A stretch of 64,000 nucleotides of DNA, from assembly GCF_020329485.1 (NCBI RefSeq), contig NZ_JAGKJI010000023.1, positions 1 to 64,000 of the forward strand, in the 5' to 3' direction. The notes beneath the pieces were generated by a model. That model searched no databases. It had not been told where the DNA came from and was given only the letters and a program-made list of their open reading frames with translations. This document shows positions 32,986 through 42,286 of the stretch, piece by piece. Position 1 is the first letter of the stretch. The number at the start of each line of letters is the position of its first letter. The DNA comes from Bradyrhizobium cenepequi (GTDB lineage: Bacteria > Pseudomonadota > Alphaproteobacteria > Rhizobiales > Xanthobacteraceae). The position numbers were made by a program, and so were the translations under genes.

Positions 32986-35900
32986 GCGACATCTCCGGTG
33001 CGGCGGCGGCGCTGGCGCCTTGTTTCTTGTGTACCATACTAAAGACGACGGGAACAAACATGAGCGTCGCGAACGTTGCAAAGATCAGACCACCGATCAC
33101 GGCGCGCCCGAGCGGCGCATTCTGCTCGCCGCCTTCGCCCAATCCCAGCGCCATCGGCGCCATGCCGATGATCATGGCAAGCGCCGTCATCAGCACTGGG
33201 CGGAAGCGCACAAAACCTGCGTCGAGCGCGGCGGCAATGGGATCGCCGAGCTGCTCGTAGCGCTCGCGGGCGAAGCTGATGACGAGCACGCTATTGGCGG
33301 TGGCGACGCCCATGCACATGATCGCGCCGGTCAGCGCCGGCACTGACAGCGTGGTTTCGGTGGCGAACAGCATCCAGATGATGCCGGCGAGCGCCGCCGG
33401 CAGTGCGGTGATGATCACGAACGGATCGGACCAGGACTGGAAGTTCACGACGATCAAGAGATAGATCAGCACGACGGCGCCAAGCAGACCGAACAACAGG
33501 CCGGAGAACGCGCTGTTCATGGTCTGCACCTGGCCGAGCAGCACCACCGAGCTTCCTTTCGGCACGTCCTTTGCGGTCTCGGCGATCAGCGCCCGCACGT
33601 CGGCGGCGACCGCGCCGAGGTCGCGGCCCTGCGGCGTGGCGTAGATCTGCACCATGGACTGGATATCGTATTGGGAAACGACCGCACTCGAGGTCGAACG
33701 CGAGATGTTGGCGATGCCGCCGAGGATCGGCGATTGCGGGTTGTTGCTCGCGGTGATCGGCAGCGTCTGCAGGGCGCTCAGCGAGTCGATCTGGTATTGC
33801 GGCGTCTGCATCACGATCGAATAGGACACGCCGTTATCCGGATTGAGATAATAGGTCGGCGCCACCTGCGAGCTGCCGGCGAGATTGACGACGAGGCTGT
33901 TGGTGACGTCGCGCTCGGTCAGCCCGACATATTGTGCGCGGGTACGGTCGACATCGATATTGAAGGTGGGGCTGTTCGGCGATTGCTGGATGCGCGCGTC
34001 GGCAATGCCGGGAATGCGGCGGATCCGGCTCAGCAGCTTGTTGGCATAGGCGAAATTGGCGTCGAGGTTGGCGCCACGGATCTGCAGGTCGATCGGCGCC
34101 GGCGCGCCGAAGTTCAGGATCTGGCTGACGATGTCGGCAGGCAGGAATGCGAAGCTGATGCCGGGGAACATTCGCGGCAGTTGCTCGCGCAACGCCTGGA
34201 CGTATTCCTCGGTCGGCCTGTGGCCTTCCTTCAGCTTGACCTGGATGTCGCCGTCCTGCGGGCCGATCACGCCGGTGTTGTTGTAGGTCATGTTGATGCC
34301 GGAGATCGGCATGCCGATGTTGTCGGCCAGCGTGTCGATCTCGTCGGGCGGGATGATCTTGCGGATCGCCTTCTGCACCTCGGCGAGCTGGTTGGCGGTC
34401 TCCTCGACGCGGGTGCCGACCTGGGTGCGGACGTGCATCAGGATGTTGCCGGCGTCGACCGACGGAAAGAAGTTGCGTCCCAGGAACGGCACCAGCAGGA
34501 ACGACACGACAACAAAGCCGAGGAATCCGGTGACGAAGACGGCGCGGTGTCCGAGCGCCATCGACAGCATGTCGCGATAGCCGCGCCGGATGCGCTCGAA
34601 CCGCGCCTCGAAGCCACGCTGGAACAGCTTGAACGGATTGCGCGTCGGCGGCAGGCCGCCCTCGTGATGCACGTGCGGCTGCAGCAGGTATTTCGCCATC
34701 GTCGGCACCAGCGTGCGCGACAGGATGAACGACCAGATCATCGCGAACATCACCGCTTCGGCCATCGGCACAAACAGGAAGCGTGCGACGCCGGTCAGGA
34801 AGAACATCGGCACGAACACGATGCAGATGCAGAGCAGCGACACGAAGGCAGGCGTGACAATCTGGTTGGCGCCGTCGAGAATGGACTGCTCGACCGGCTT
34901 GCCCTGCTCCAGATGGTAGTTGATGTTCTCGATCGTCACGGTGGCGTCGTCAACGAGGATGCCGACCGCGAGCGCCAATCCGCCGAGCGTCATGATATTG
35001 AGCGTCTCGCCGATGGCCGACAGCATGATGATGGCGCCGAGCACAGACAGCGGGATCGAGACCGCGATGATGATCGTCGACCGCCAGCTCCCGAGGAACA
35101 AGAGGATCATCACGCTGGTGAGCAATGCGGCGATCACGCCTTCGAAGGCGACGCCGGTGATGGCGCCGCGGACGAATACCGACTGATCGCCGATAAAGCC
35201 GATCTTCAGCGCGTCCGGAAGCTGGTCCTTGACGTCGATCACCTTCTGCTTGATGCCGGCGATGATATCGAGCGTCGAGATCGCGCCGGCCTTCAGCACC
35301 ATCATCAGCACCGAGCGGTTGCCGTCGACATGGACGATGTTGGTCTGCGGCGGGTTGCCGTCACGGACGCTGGCGACATCCCGCACATAGACCATGGCAC
35401 CGTTGACGGTCTTGATCGGCAGATTGCCGAGATCCTCCATCCGCGGCGGCGAATTGTTGAGCTGAATGTTGTATTCGAAACTGCCGATTTTCTGCGTACC
35501 GACCGGCGTGATCAGATTTTGTGCAGCCAGCGCATTGGCGACGTCCTGCCCAGACAGGCCGCGCGCCTGCAGCGCCGTGGAATTGAGGTCGATCTGCACC
35601 TGACGCTGCTTGCCGCCGAACGGATACGGTATGGCTGCACCGGGCACGGTGACGAGTGGCGTGCGGAGCTGGTTGATGCCGATATCGGCGAGATTCTGCT
35701 CGGTGAGCCCCTCACCGGACAGCGCGACCTGGATGATCGGCACCGTGGATGCGCTGTAGTTCAGGATCAAAGGCGGCGTTGCGCCCGGCGGCATCTGCTT
35801 CAAGAGCGTCTGCGAGATCGCCGTGACCTGAGCGTTGGCGGTGCGGATGTCGACATTCGGCTGGAAGAAGATCTTGATGATGCCGAAGCCGTTGTAGGAA

Positions 35901-36154
35901 TTGGCGACGATATGCTCGATATCGTTCACGGTCGTCGTCAGCGCACGCTGAAATGGCGTCGTGATGCGCCCCGCCATCTGGTCCGGTGGCAGGCCGGTGT
36001 ACTGCCAGACCACCCCGATCACGGGAATGCGGATATCGGGAAAGATATCGGTCGGCGTGCGTAAGGCGGCCAGCGGTCCGACAATCAAGAGAAGCAGCGC
36101 GAGCACGACAAAAGTATACGGCCGGCTCAGCGCAATACGGACCAGTGCAATCAT
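32975..36154 (-). CDS. RND efflux permease (AcrB/HAE1-like)
   Basis: 1059 residues, twelve predicted membrane segments with two large periplasmic loops. The N-terminus SRPYTFVVLALLLL is followed by FPDIRIPVIGVVWQYTGLPP; GGLALAVGILVDDATVTIENI in TM4 carries the paired aspartates of the proton relay; GAIMCMGVATANSVLVISF and the closing LGLGEGGEQNAPLGRAVIGG are family blocks. It would export substrates from the periplasm with proton influx. Substrate unknown; no regulator adjacent. ATG 36154 chosen; the ribosome site is weak. Confidence 0.94.
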   Translation of the reverse strand: MIALVRIALSRPYTFVVLALLLLIVGPLAALRTPTDIFPDIRIPVIGVVWQYTGLPPDQMAGRITTPFQRALTTTVNDIEHIVANSYNGFGIIKIFFQPNVDIRTANAQVTAISQTLLKQMPPGATPPLILNYSASTVPIIQVALSGEGLTEQNLADIGINQLRTPLVTVPGAAIPYPFGGKQRQVQIDLNSTALQARGLSGQDVANALAAQNLITPVGTQKIGSFEYNIQLNNSPPRMEDLGNLPIKTVNGAMVYVRDVASVRDGNPPQTNIVHVDGNRSVLMMVLKAGAISTLDIIAGIKQKVIDVKDQLPDALKIGFIGDQSVFVRGAITGVAFEGVIAALLTSVMILLFLGSWRSTIIIAVSIPLSVLGAIIMLSAIGETLNIMTLGGLALAVGILVDDATVTIENINYHLEQGKPVEQSILDGANQIVTPAFVSLLCICIVFVPMFFLTGVARFLFVPMAEAVMFAMIWSFILSRTLVPTMAKYLLQPHVHHEGGLPPTRNPFKLFQRGFEARFERIRRGYRDMLSMALGHRAVFVTGFLGFVVVSFLLVPFLGRNFFPSVDAGNILMHVRTQVGTRVEETANQLAEVQKAIRKIIPPDEIDTLADNIGMPISGINMTYNNTGVIGPQDGDIQVKLKEGHRPTEEYVQALREQLPRMFPGISFAFLPADIVSQILNFGAPAPIDLQIRGANLDANFAYANKLLSRIRRIPGIADARIQQSPNSPTFNIDVDRTRAQYVGLTERDVTNSLVVNLAGSSQVAPTYYLNPDNGVSYSIVMQTPQYQIDSLSALQTLPITASNNPQSPILGGIANISRSTSSAVVSQYDIQSMVQIYATPQGRDLGAVAADVRALIAETAKDVPKGSSVVLLGQVQTMNSAFSGLLFGLLGAVVLIYLLIVVNFQSWSDPFVIITALPAALAGIIWMLFATETTLSVPALTGAIMCMGVATANSVLVISFARERYEQLGDPIAAALDAGFVRFRPVLMTALAMIIGMAPMALGLGEGGEQNAPLGRAVIGGLIFATFATLMFVPVVFSMVHKKQGASAAAAPEMSHAH

Positions 36155-36395
36155 TGACGAGTTATTCCCCGGAACCCGTGAAATAAACGGATGCGAGCCC
36201 CTGCACCCAATTCGCTCGTCGATTTACCGAAAAAGGCGCGAAAAGCCAACTTTGGGTGAGAAATCCGCGTTCACATCCTCGACATACGTGATCGATCGGG
36301 ACAGTCCCGGATCAAGTCGCAGCATTTCCTTCCAATCGCCGCAGATTCGACAGGGCGCTTTCACGCGCACGAGAATGCGCCCGTTCGTTTCGCCC

Positions 36396-36430
36396 TAAGG
36401 CGCGATGAGAGGAATCATCATCGCGCTTTA
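36396..36430. terminator. hairpin TAAGGCGCGATGA / TCATCGCGCTTTA
   Basis: 13-bp stem with one G-T wobble and a 9-base loop, downstream (minus strand) of the chemotaxis gene. On minus the right side is ...CGCCTTA, with little T-run, so termination is inferred from position. It may be another dispersed repeat. Confidence 0.45.
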
Positions 36431-36443
36431 GGTTATTGTTTGA

Positions 36444-36515
36444 GCATGATCTCCGCGCAAACGCTTCGCGTTTGTCGCGAGGGAAAACCGCTTCATACTT
36501 TTCCGGATCATGCTC
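36444..36515. repeat. family G inverted repeat (GCATGATC ... GATCATGC)
   Basis: Outer arms GCATGATC/GATCATGC and inner CAAACGCTTCGCGTTTG hairpin followed by TCGCGAGG. A near-identical copy lies at 47099-47170; a diverged fragment (CACTTTTCC...GGTCTAGAGCA) at 54488-54527. Confidence 0.85.
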
Positions 36516-36567
36516 CAGGGCGCCGCGTCAGCAGATCGGCGCCGGCTCTCGTCGAGCTCGGCAGCAC

Positions 36568-38259
36568 CTATGCCGCCCGCACCGAGTCCAGGAACTTGCT
36601 GACCTCGACCTTGAGGCGGCTGCTGTCGCCGGACAACGCCTTGGCTGCCGACAGCACCTGTGTGGAGGCCGAACCGGTCTCGGTCGCGCCGCGTTGCACG
36701 TCAGTGATGTTGGCCGAGACCTGGTGAGTGCCCTGAGCAGCCTGCTGCACGTTACGCGAGATTTCCTGCGTGGCCGCGCCCTGCTCCTCCACCGCCGCGG
36801 CGATGGTCGAGGAGATCTCCGACAGCCGTTCGATGGTGTTGCTGATTTCCTTGATCGCGTTCACCGAGTCCTGGGTAGCAGCCTGGATGCCGGTGATCTG
36901 CTGGCCGATCTCGCCGGTGGCTTTCGCCGTCTGCTCGGCCAGCGCCTTCACTTCGGATGCGACGACAGCAAAGCCGCGACCGGCCTCGCCGGCGCGCGCC
37001 GCCTCGATGGTCGCGTTCAGCGCGAGCAGGTTGGTCTGGCCCGCGATCGTGTTGATGAGTTCGACGACGTCGCCGATCCGCGCCGCCGCCTTCGAGAGTT
37101 CGCTGACGCGGTCGTTAGTGGTGCGGGCCTGGCCGACGGCATCGCTCGCCATGCGCGCCGATTCCTGGACTTGGCGGCTGATCTCGGTCACGGAGGATGA
37201 CAGCTCCTCGGTTGCCGAAGCCACCGATTGCACATTGGTGGAGGCCTCTTCGGAGGCGGATGCGACCGCGGTGGTCAATTCCTGCGAGCGCGTGGCGGTC
37301 GAAGAGAGCGTTCCGGCCGCGGATTCGAGCTGGGTCGAGGCGGAAGAAACGGTCTGCACGATCTCGCCGATCATGGTCTCGAAATTGCGCGTGATCGCGT
37401 CGACCCGGCGGCCGCGCTCGATCTTGGCTTCCGCGTCGGCGGCCGCAGCGTCGTCGGCGGCCTTCTTGGCGATCAGCGCTTCCTTGAACAGCTGGAGCGT
37501 ATCGGCCATCGCGCCGATCTCGGTCTTTTCGCCCTGGTGCAGCACTTCCACGGTCAGGTCGCCTTGACCTAGCGCCTGCATCGGCCTGACGATGGAGGCA
37601 ATGCCGGCCGAGACGTCGCGGATCAGCAGGAAGCTGATAACAGCGCCGGCGAGCACCGCTGCCAGGACGATGAAGGCGAGCATCACGAAAGCGGAGGAGA
37701 AGTTGTCGGCAGCATCTTGCGCGGCCTTGTCCGCGCCCGCGTTGTTGAGCGCGACATCCTTGCTCAGAAGCTCGTCGGCCTCCAGACCGATCTTGTTCAC
37801 GGTCTTGCTGTTCAGCTCATGGGCATCGTGGGGGATCTTGCCGGCATCCCTGCGCGACAAGGCCATCACTTCTTCGGTGCCCTTCTTGTACCGGTCCCAG
37901 GTATCAGCCCATTGGTTGTAAAGCGTCCGCTCCTCCGCAGAGGCGATCAGGGATTCGTAAGTCCTGCGGGCCTTGCTGTTGGACTCGACAACCGTCGCCA
38001 GGGTCTTTTCCGCTGCAAGCTTCTCCTCGATCGACTCCGCAAGCATGTGCTCGCGGATCACGTTGCGATAGGTAATGACACTGGAGCGCAGCTCGCCGAG
38101 CACACGCACGCTCGGCAGCCAATTGGTGCTGATGTCGACGGTATTGGCATTAATCGCCCGCATGTTCCGCACCGCCAGCAGCCCCATGCCCGTCATCGCA
38201 ACGAGTAGCAGCGCAACCACGGTGATGATCTTGGCGCGGATCGAATACTTGGCGAACAT
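36568..38259 (-). CDS. methyl-accepting chemotaxis protein
   Basis: 563 residues. TM1 at about 10-30, a periplasmic four-helix-bundle sensor (about 31-188, 4HB_MCP type), TM2 about 189-212, HAMP about 213-265, then the cytoplasmic coiled coil. The signalling tip IAGQTNLLALNATIEAARAGE and the EVKALAEQTAKAT stretch are canonical. It senses a small periplasmic ligand and signals through CheA/CheW. No che genes are in the window. No C-terminal NWETF-like pentapeptide is present (ends ...KFLDSVRAA). The ligand is unknown; the neighbouring threonate genes give only a weak hint. Confidence 0.95.
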   Translation of the reverse strand: MFAKYSIRAKIITVVALLLVAMTGMGLLAVRNMRAINANTVDISTNWLPSVRVLGELRSSVITYRNVIREHMLAESIEEKLAAEKTLATVVESNSKARRTYESLIASAEERTLYNQWADTWDRYKKGTEEVMALSRRDAGKIPHDAHELNSKTVNKIGLEADELLSKDVALNNAGADKAAQDAADNFSSAFVMLAFIVLAAVLAGAVISFLLIRDVSAGIASIVRPMQALGQGDLTVEVLHQGEKTEIGAMADTLQLFKEALIAKKAADDAAAADAEAKIERGRRVDAITRNFETMIGEIVQTVSSASTQLESAAGTLSSTATRSQELTTAVASASEEASTNVQSVASATEELSSSVTEISRQVQESARMASDAVGQARTTNDRVSELSKAAARIGDVVELINTIAGQTNLLALNATIEAARAGEAGRGFAVVASEVKALAEQTAKATGEIGQQITGIQAATQDSVNAIKEISNTIERLSEISSTIAAAVEEQGAATQEISRNVQQAAQGTHQVSANITDVQRGATETGSASTQVLSAAKALSGDSSRLKVEVSKFLDSVRAA

Positions 38260-38445
38260 GTCGGGAAATCTCTTGGGTAATTGGCGCGGTCACGCCGGGT
38301 GATGCAAAGTGCTTTGGGTTGGCCGAATCGAAGGATGCCGTATTGGCGATCAAACCGCGCAACTTCCTGCGGTCGCGTTAATTTGCTCTGCCGTAAAGTT
38401 ACGGTAAGCGAAAACCGTCACCAACAAATGAACGGAGTGATACGA

Positions 38446-39723
38446 TCAGCGCATCAGCGCAAGCGCGTCGGAGAAAAATTGCGGGCCACCGAAATTGCCT
38501 GATTTCAGAGCAAGCAGCATCTCGCCTTTGTTCGCACCAACCGCGCGCAGGACCGGCACGCCTGCGGCGATCTCCGCGCCGACGAGGAAGCCTGGAATGC
38601 GCAGACGATCGACCACGGCACCTGACGTTTCGCCGCCGGCGACCACCAATCGACGCACGCCGTCTTCAACGAGGCCTTCCGCAAGGTCGGCCATCGCCTG
38701 CTCGATGGCATGCCCGGCTGCATCACGGCCATGACGGGACTGCAGAGCTGAGACCTCATCCGGTGTGGCGCTGCTGGCGATCAGCACCGGGCCCTCGCCG
38801 ATCCGGTCGCGCGCCCAGGCGAGCGCGCGGCGGACTTCGTCCTTGCCGGTCACGATCCGCTCGGGGTCGAGATGCAGCACGGCCATGCTGCGCTCGGCGT
38901 TAGCGATCTGCTGCAGCGTCGCCTGCGAGCAGCTTCCGGCGAGGCAGGCGGCAGGTCCCCCGACCGGCGCCCCGGCTATCGCGCTCGCGGCCTCCGGCCT
39001 GATCTTGCCCGAGCCAACCAGCGCCCGCGCGAGTCCGAGCCCGATCCCGGAAGCGCCGACCGAAACGCGATGATCCAGCGCCACAGTGCCGATGGTGCCG
39101 AGGTCGCGGTCGAACACGGCATCGATGATGGCCGCACCAAACCCGCCGGCGGCAAGATCGGCAAGGCGCGCGCGAACGGCATCCGCGCCGCGCGCCACGG
39201 TCGCAAGATCGACCAGGCCGACCTTGGTCCTGCTCTGCCGCGCCAGCACCCGCACCAGATTCGAGTCATGCATCGGGTTGAGCGGGTGATCCTTGAGCGG
39301 GCTTTCGTTCAGCGGCACCGAGCCGACGAACAGATTGCCCTGGTAGACAGTGCGGCCGGTTTCCGGAAATGCCGGCGTGACCAGCACGATGTTGTCGCCG
39401 GAATCCTTGCGCAGCGCGTCCATCACCGGGCCGATATTGCCGGCGTCGGTGGAATCGAAGGTCGAGCAGATCTTGAACAGCACATGCTCTGCGCCACGGC
39501 CGCGCAGCCATTTCTCCGCTGCACGCGAGCGTGCAACCGCCTGGCTCGCCTCGATCGAGCGGCTCTTCAGCGACACCACCACCGCGTCGACCTCGGGCAG
39601 AGCGAGATCATCCGACGGCACGCCGATGGTCTGCACCGTGCGCAGGCCTGCGCGGGTCAGCGTGTTGGCGAGATCGGAGGCGCCGGTGTAGTCGTCGGCG
39701 ATACAGCCCAGCGCCAAAGTCAT
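38446..39723 (-). CDS. otnK: 3-oxo-tetronate kinase (four-carbon acid sugar kinase)
   Basis: 425 residues of the DUF1537 kinase family: IADDYTGASDLANTL opens the sugar-binding domain, FKICSTFDSTDAGNIG follows, and VVAGGETSGAVV with GVPVL lies in the nucleotide-binding C-terminal domain. OtnK phosphorylates 3-oxo-tetronate at C4. Start ATG overlaps the otnI stop in an ATGA. The three neighbouring enzymes of the same route (LtnD, OtnI, OtnC) support the assignment over other DUF1537 kinases (D-threonate, erythronate). Confidence 0.9.
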   Translation of the reverse strand: MTLALGCIADDYTGASDLANTLTRAGLRTVQTIGVPSDDLALPEVDAVVVSLKSRSIEASQAVARSRAAEKWLRGRGAEHVLFKICSTFDSTDAGNIGPVMDALRKDSGDNIVLVTPAFPETGRTVYQGNLFVGSVPLNESPLKDHPLNPMHDSNLVRVLARQSRTKVGLVDLATVARGADAVRARLADLAAGGFGAAIIDAVFDRDLGTIGTVALDHRVSVGASGIGLGLARALVGSGKIRPEAASAIAGAPVGGPAACLAGSCSQATLQQIANAERSMAVLHLDPERIVTGKDEVRRALAWARDRIGEGPVLIASSATPDEVSALQSRHGRDAAGHAIEQAMADLAEGLVEDGVRRLVVAGGETSGAVVDRLRIPGFLVGAEIAAGVPVLRAVGANKGEMLLALKSGNFGGPQFFSDALALMR

Positions 39724-40502
39724 GCTTTTGCTCCGGCATAAGGCTTGAACCAGCCGAGGCCGTCGGTGGTCTTGCTGCGCGGATTATATTCACAGCCGAC
39801 GAAGCCGGCATAACCGAGCCGGTCGAGCTCGTCGAACAGGAACGGATAGTTCAGCTCTTCGCCGTCAGGCTCGTTGCGCGAGGGGATGCTGGCGATCTGG
39901 ACATGGCCTGTGATCGGCATCATCTCGCGCAGGTGCATGGTGACGTCGCCATGGATGATCTGGCAATGATAGATATCGAACTGCAGCTTCAGGTTCGGGA
40001 TCTTCAATTCGTTGATCAGGTCGCTGGCGAAGCCGAAATCGTTGAGGAAATAGCCGGGCACGTTGCGCGGGTTGATCGGCTCGATCACAACGTCGAGGCC
40101 GTGCGGCGCGAAGAACTCGGCGGCCCATGTGACGGATTTGTAGAACGCCTCGACCGCCTTGCTGTCGCTCCTGTCCGCGATCCCCGCCATCAGGTGCACG
40201 CGCTTGATGCCGGTCGCCTCCGCATAGGGCAGCGCGGTGGAAAGGCTCGCCTGCAGATCGGCGAACCGGTCCGGCAGCGCGGCGAAACCCTTCTCTCCGG
40301 CCGCCCAATCGCCCGGCGGCAGGTTGAACAGTGCCTGCGTCAGGCCGTTTTGGCGGAGCCGCTCGCCAACCTCCTTCGCCGGATGGTCATAGGGAAACAG
40401 GAACTCCACCGCAGTGAAGCCTGCTTTCGCCGCGGCCTCGAAACGGTCGAGGAACGGGACCTCGTTGAACATCATGGTGAGATTGGCGGCAAAGCGGGGC
40501 AT
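39720..40502 (-). CDS. otnI: 2-oxo-tetronate isomerase (hydroxypyruvate isomerase family)
   Basis: 260 residues, an AP-endonuclease-2-type TIM barrel. FAANLTMMFNEVPFLDRFEAAAKAGF is the usual opening; metal ligands are the glutamate in VVIEPINPRNVPGYFL, the aspartate in LQFDIYHCQ, the GHVQIASIPSRNEP region and the glutamate in VGCEYNP. OtnI converts 2-oxo-tetronate to 3-oxo-tetronate; gip/hyi homologues isomerise hydroxypyruvate. ATG 40502 gives MPRFAANL; an in-frame start at 40586 lies within ltnD and is rejected. 13 nt after ltnD, 4-nt overlap with otnK. Confidence 0.9.
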   Translation of the reverse strand: MPRFAANLTMMFNEVPFLDRFEAAAKAGFTAVEFLFPYDHPAKEVGERLRQNGLTQALFNLPPGDWAAGEKGFAALPDRFADLQASLSTALPYAEATGIKRVHLMAGIADRSDSKAVEAFYKSVTWAAEFFAPHGLDVVIEPINPRNVPGYFLNDFGFASDLINELKIPNLKLQFDIYHCQIIHGDVTMHLREMMPITGHVQIASIPSRNEPDGEELNYPFLFDELDRLGYAGFVGCEYNPRSKTTDGLGWFKPYAGAKA

Positions 40503-40515
40503 CGACGGTCCTCTT

Positions 40516-41430
40516 TTAGTTTTTTTCGCCGGGCAGCTTGGTGCCGGTGACGCGGGCATACATCCTCGCCACCGAGGCGTCATCATCGCGGCCCATGCCG
40601 GCGGCGGCCGTCATCAAGAACATCTGCAGCGCCGCCGCCGAGACCGGCACCGGGAATTTTGCATTTCGCGCCATGTCCTGGATAATGCCGAGATCCTTGA
40701 CGAAAATCTCCACCGCGCTGCGCGGCGTGTAGTCGCCGTCGAGCACATGCGGCATCCGGTTCTCGAACATCCAGGAATTGCCGGCGGAGGCCGTGATCAC
40801 CTCATAGACCTTGCGGATGTCGAGGCCTTGTTTCGCGGCGAACGCGATCGCCTCCGAGGCGGCGGCGATATGCACGCCGGCGAGTAGCTGGTTGATCATC
40901 TTGAAGGCGGCGCCCTGCCCGGCCGCATCGCCGAGTTCGTAGAGCTTGGCGGCCATCGCATCGAGCGCGGGACGGGCTTTTGCGAACGCCGCCGCGCTGC
41001 CGGAGGCAAGAATGGTGAGTTCACCCTGCGCCGCGCGCTGGGCACCGCCGGAGATCGGGGCATCCAGATAATGCCGCCCGGTCGCCTCAAGCTTGACTGC
41101 CAATCGCCGCGCCACATCGGGGTCCATGGTCGCGGAGGAGACGAACACGGATCCCTTCGGCAGCGTCCCGGCCACGCCATGTTCACCGAACAGGATCGTT
41201 TCGGTCTGGGCGGCGTTGACGACCACGCTGACCACGATGTCGGCGCCATCGGCGGCTTCCTTCGGCGTCTTGGCGCCCTTGCCGCCGCCCTGGACGAACC
41301 GCGCGATGCTGTCCTCCGCCACATCGCAGCCGGTCACCTCAAAGCCTGCGCGCAGCAGCGAGGTCGCCATGCCAAATCCCATCGAGCCAAGCCCGATCAC
41401 GGCAACCCGCGGTTTGGTCTGTCCTGGCAT
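40516..41430 (-). CDS. ltnD: L-threonate dehydrogenase (3-hydroxyisobutyrate dehydrogenase family)
   Basis: 304 residues. NAD-binding loop VIGLGSMGFGMA, substrate-binding DAPISGGAQRA, and the catalytic lysine in GAAFKMINQLLAG. It would oxidise L-threonate at C2 to 2-oxo-tetronate with NAD+. First gene of the minus-strand ltnD-otnI-otnK unit. GAGGG lies about 9 nt before ATG 41430. Family members also act on 3-hydroxyisobutyrate and tartronate semialdehyde; the otn genes favour threonate. Confidence 0.88.
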   Translation of the reverse strand: MPGQTKPRVAVIGLGSMGFGMATSLLRAGFEVTGCDVAEDSIARFVQGGGKGAKTPKEAADGADIVVSVVVNAAQTETILFGEHGVAGTLPKGSVFVSSATMDPDVARRLAVKLEATGRHYLDAPISGGAQRAAQGELTILASGSAAAFAKARPALDAMAAKLYELGDAAGQGAAFKMINQLLAGVHIAAASEAIAFAAKQGLDIRKVYEVITASAGNSWMFENRMPHVLDGDYTPRSAVEIFVKDLGIIQDMARNAKFPVPVSAAALQMFLMTAAAGMGRDDDASVARMYARVTGTKLPGEKN

Positions 41431-41448
41431 GCGGCGGTCCCTCACGTG

Positions 41449-41493
41449 CTTCTTAGAAGTCTTGCCCCTGCCTATCACGGCTTGGCCGCCGTG
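41449..41493. promoter_or_regulatory. two inverted repeats in the ltnD/otnC divergent promoter
   Basis: CTTCT-T-AGAAG (41449-41459) and CACGGC-N6-GCCGTG (41476-41493) within the 93-bp gap. Either could be the operator for a regulator controlling both directions; no regulator gene is adjacent. Confidence 0.35.
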
Positions 41494-41523
41494 CCAAAGC
41501 GTGAGACAAGGCGGGAAACGGGT

Positions 41524-42189
41524 ATGGCTGCCATGACCGAAACAAAGCTCCGTGAGGACATCTGCCGCTTCGGCCGCTCGCTGTTCGAACGCGGGCTGAC
41601 GCCGGGTTCTTCCGGCAATATCAGCGTGAGGTTAGATGATGGCGGCTGGCTGGTGACGCCGACCAATGCCTCGCTCGGTTTCCTCGACCCCGCCAGGATG
41701 TCACGGCTCGATGCTGATGGCCGGCTAGTCTCGGGCGATGCGCCGACCAAGGAAGTGCCGCTCCACACCGCGCTCTACCAGACCCGCGGCGCAGCGCATG
41801 CCGTAGTGCACCTGCATTCGACTCATTCGGTGGCGCTCTCGATGCTGCCCGAGATCGACCCGCGCGCCGCGCTGCCGCCGCTGACGGCCTATTATGTGAT
41901 GAAATGCCGCCAGACCGCGCTGGTGCCCTATTATCGTCCCGGCGACCCCGCGGTCGCCGACGCGATCAAGGGACTGGCGGGCAAATATTCGTCAGTGCTG
42001 CTCGCCAATCATGGACCGGTGGTTTCGGGCGACACGCTGGAAGCCGCCGTGTTCGCGATGGAGGAGCTGGAAGAGACCGCAAGACTCTATCTGCTGCTGC
42101 GCGGGCTGAACCCGCGCTATTTGTCGCCCGAGCAGGTGGCGGATTTGACGAAGGTGTTCGGGCTGAGGTTGCCGGAACACGGTCACTGA
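41524..42189 (+). CDS. otnC: 3-oxo-tetronate 4-phosphate decarboxylase (class II aldolase family)
   Basis: 221 residues. PGSSGNISVR at 27-36, Glu77 in TKEVPLH, zinc histidines His96 and His98 in VVHLHSTHS, and His163 in LANHGPVV. OtnC decarboxylates 3-oxo-tetronate 4-phosphate to dihydroxyacetone phosphate, the last step of the pathway. It is on the plus strand, divergent from ltnD, not inside the operon as I recall it in other genomes. ATG 41524 follows GGGAAACGGGT; ATG 41533 is the alternative. L-fuculose-phosphate aldolase activity is the less likely alternative. Confidence 0.88.
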   Translation: MAAMTETKLREDICRFGRSLFERGLTPGSSGNISVRLDDGGWLVTPTNASLGFLDPARMSRLDADGRLVSGDAPTKEVPLHTALYQTRGAAHAVVHLHSTHSVALSMLPEIDPRAALPPLTAYYVMKCRQTALVPYYRPGDPAVADAIKGLAGKYSSVLLANHGPVVSGDTLEAAVFAMEELEETARLYLLLRGLNPRYLSPEQVADLTKVFGLRLPEHGH

Positions 42190-42199
42190 CGTCTCTTCC

Positions 42200-42279
42200 G
42201 TCATTGCGAGCGCAGCGAAGCAATCCATGTCTCTCCACGCGTGCGGAAAGATGGATTGCTTCGCTGCGCTCGCAATGAC
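42200..42279. repeat. family B inverted repeat (short form)
   Basis: 80 bp: GTCATTGCGAGCGCAGCGAAGC ... GCTTCGCTGCGCTCGCAATGAC with perfect arms. It lies between convergent otnC and the ABC operon end (8 nt from livF's stop) and probably ends transcription from both sides. Confidence 0.9.
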
Positions 42280-42286
42280 GGGGACA

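Larger units (their letters stand above)
36155..36567. other. 413-bp intergenic region, no gene seen
   Basis: Separates the chemotaxis gene (ending at 36568) from the RND permease start. Contents: an inverted repeat CGGGAC-A-GTCCCG at about 36297-36309 that might regulate the efflux promoter, the hairpin at 36396-36430, and the GCATGATC repeat at 36444-36515. No open frame with a ribosome site and credible product was found. Confidence 0.6.

Noticed and set aside
33671..36064. 797-codon open frame on plus, antisense to the RND permease
   Set aside because: Arginine/aspartate-rich composition of a shadow frame in high-GC DNA; the opposite strand encodes a clear RND protein.
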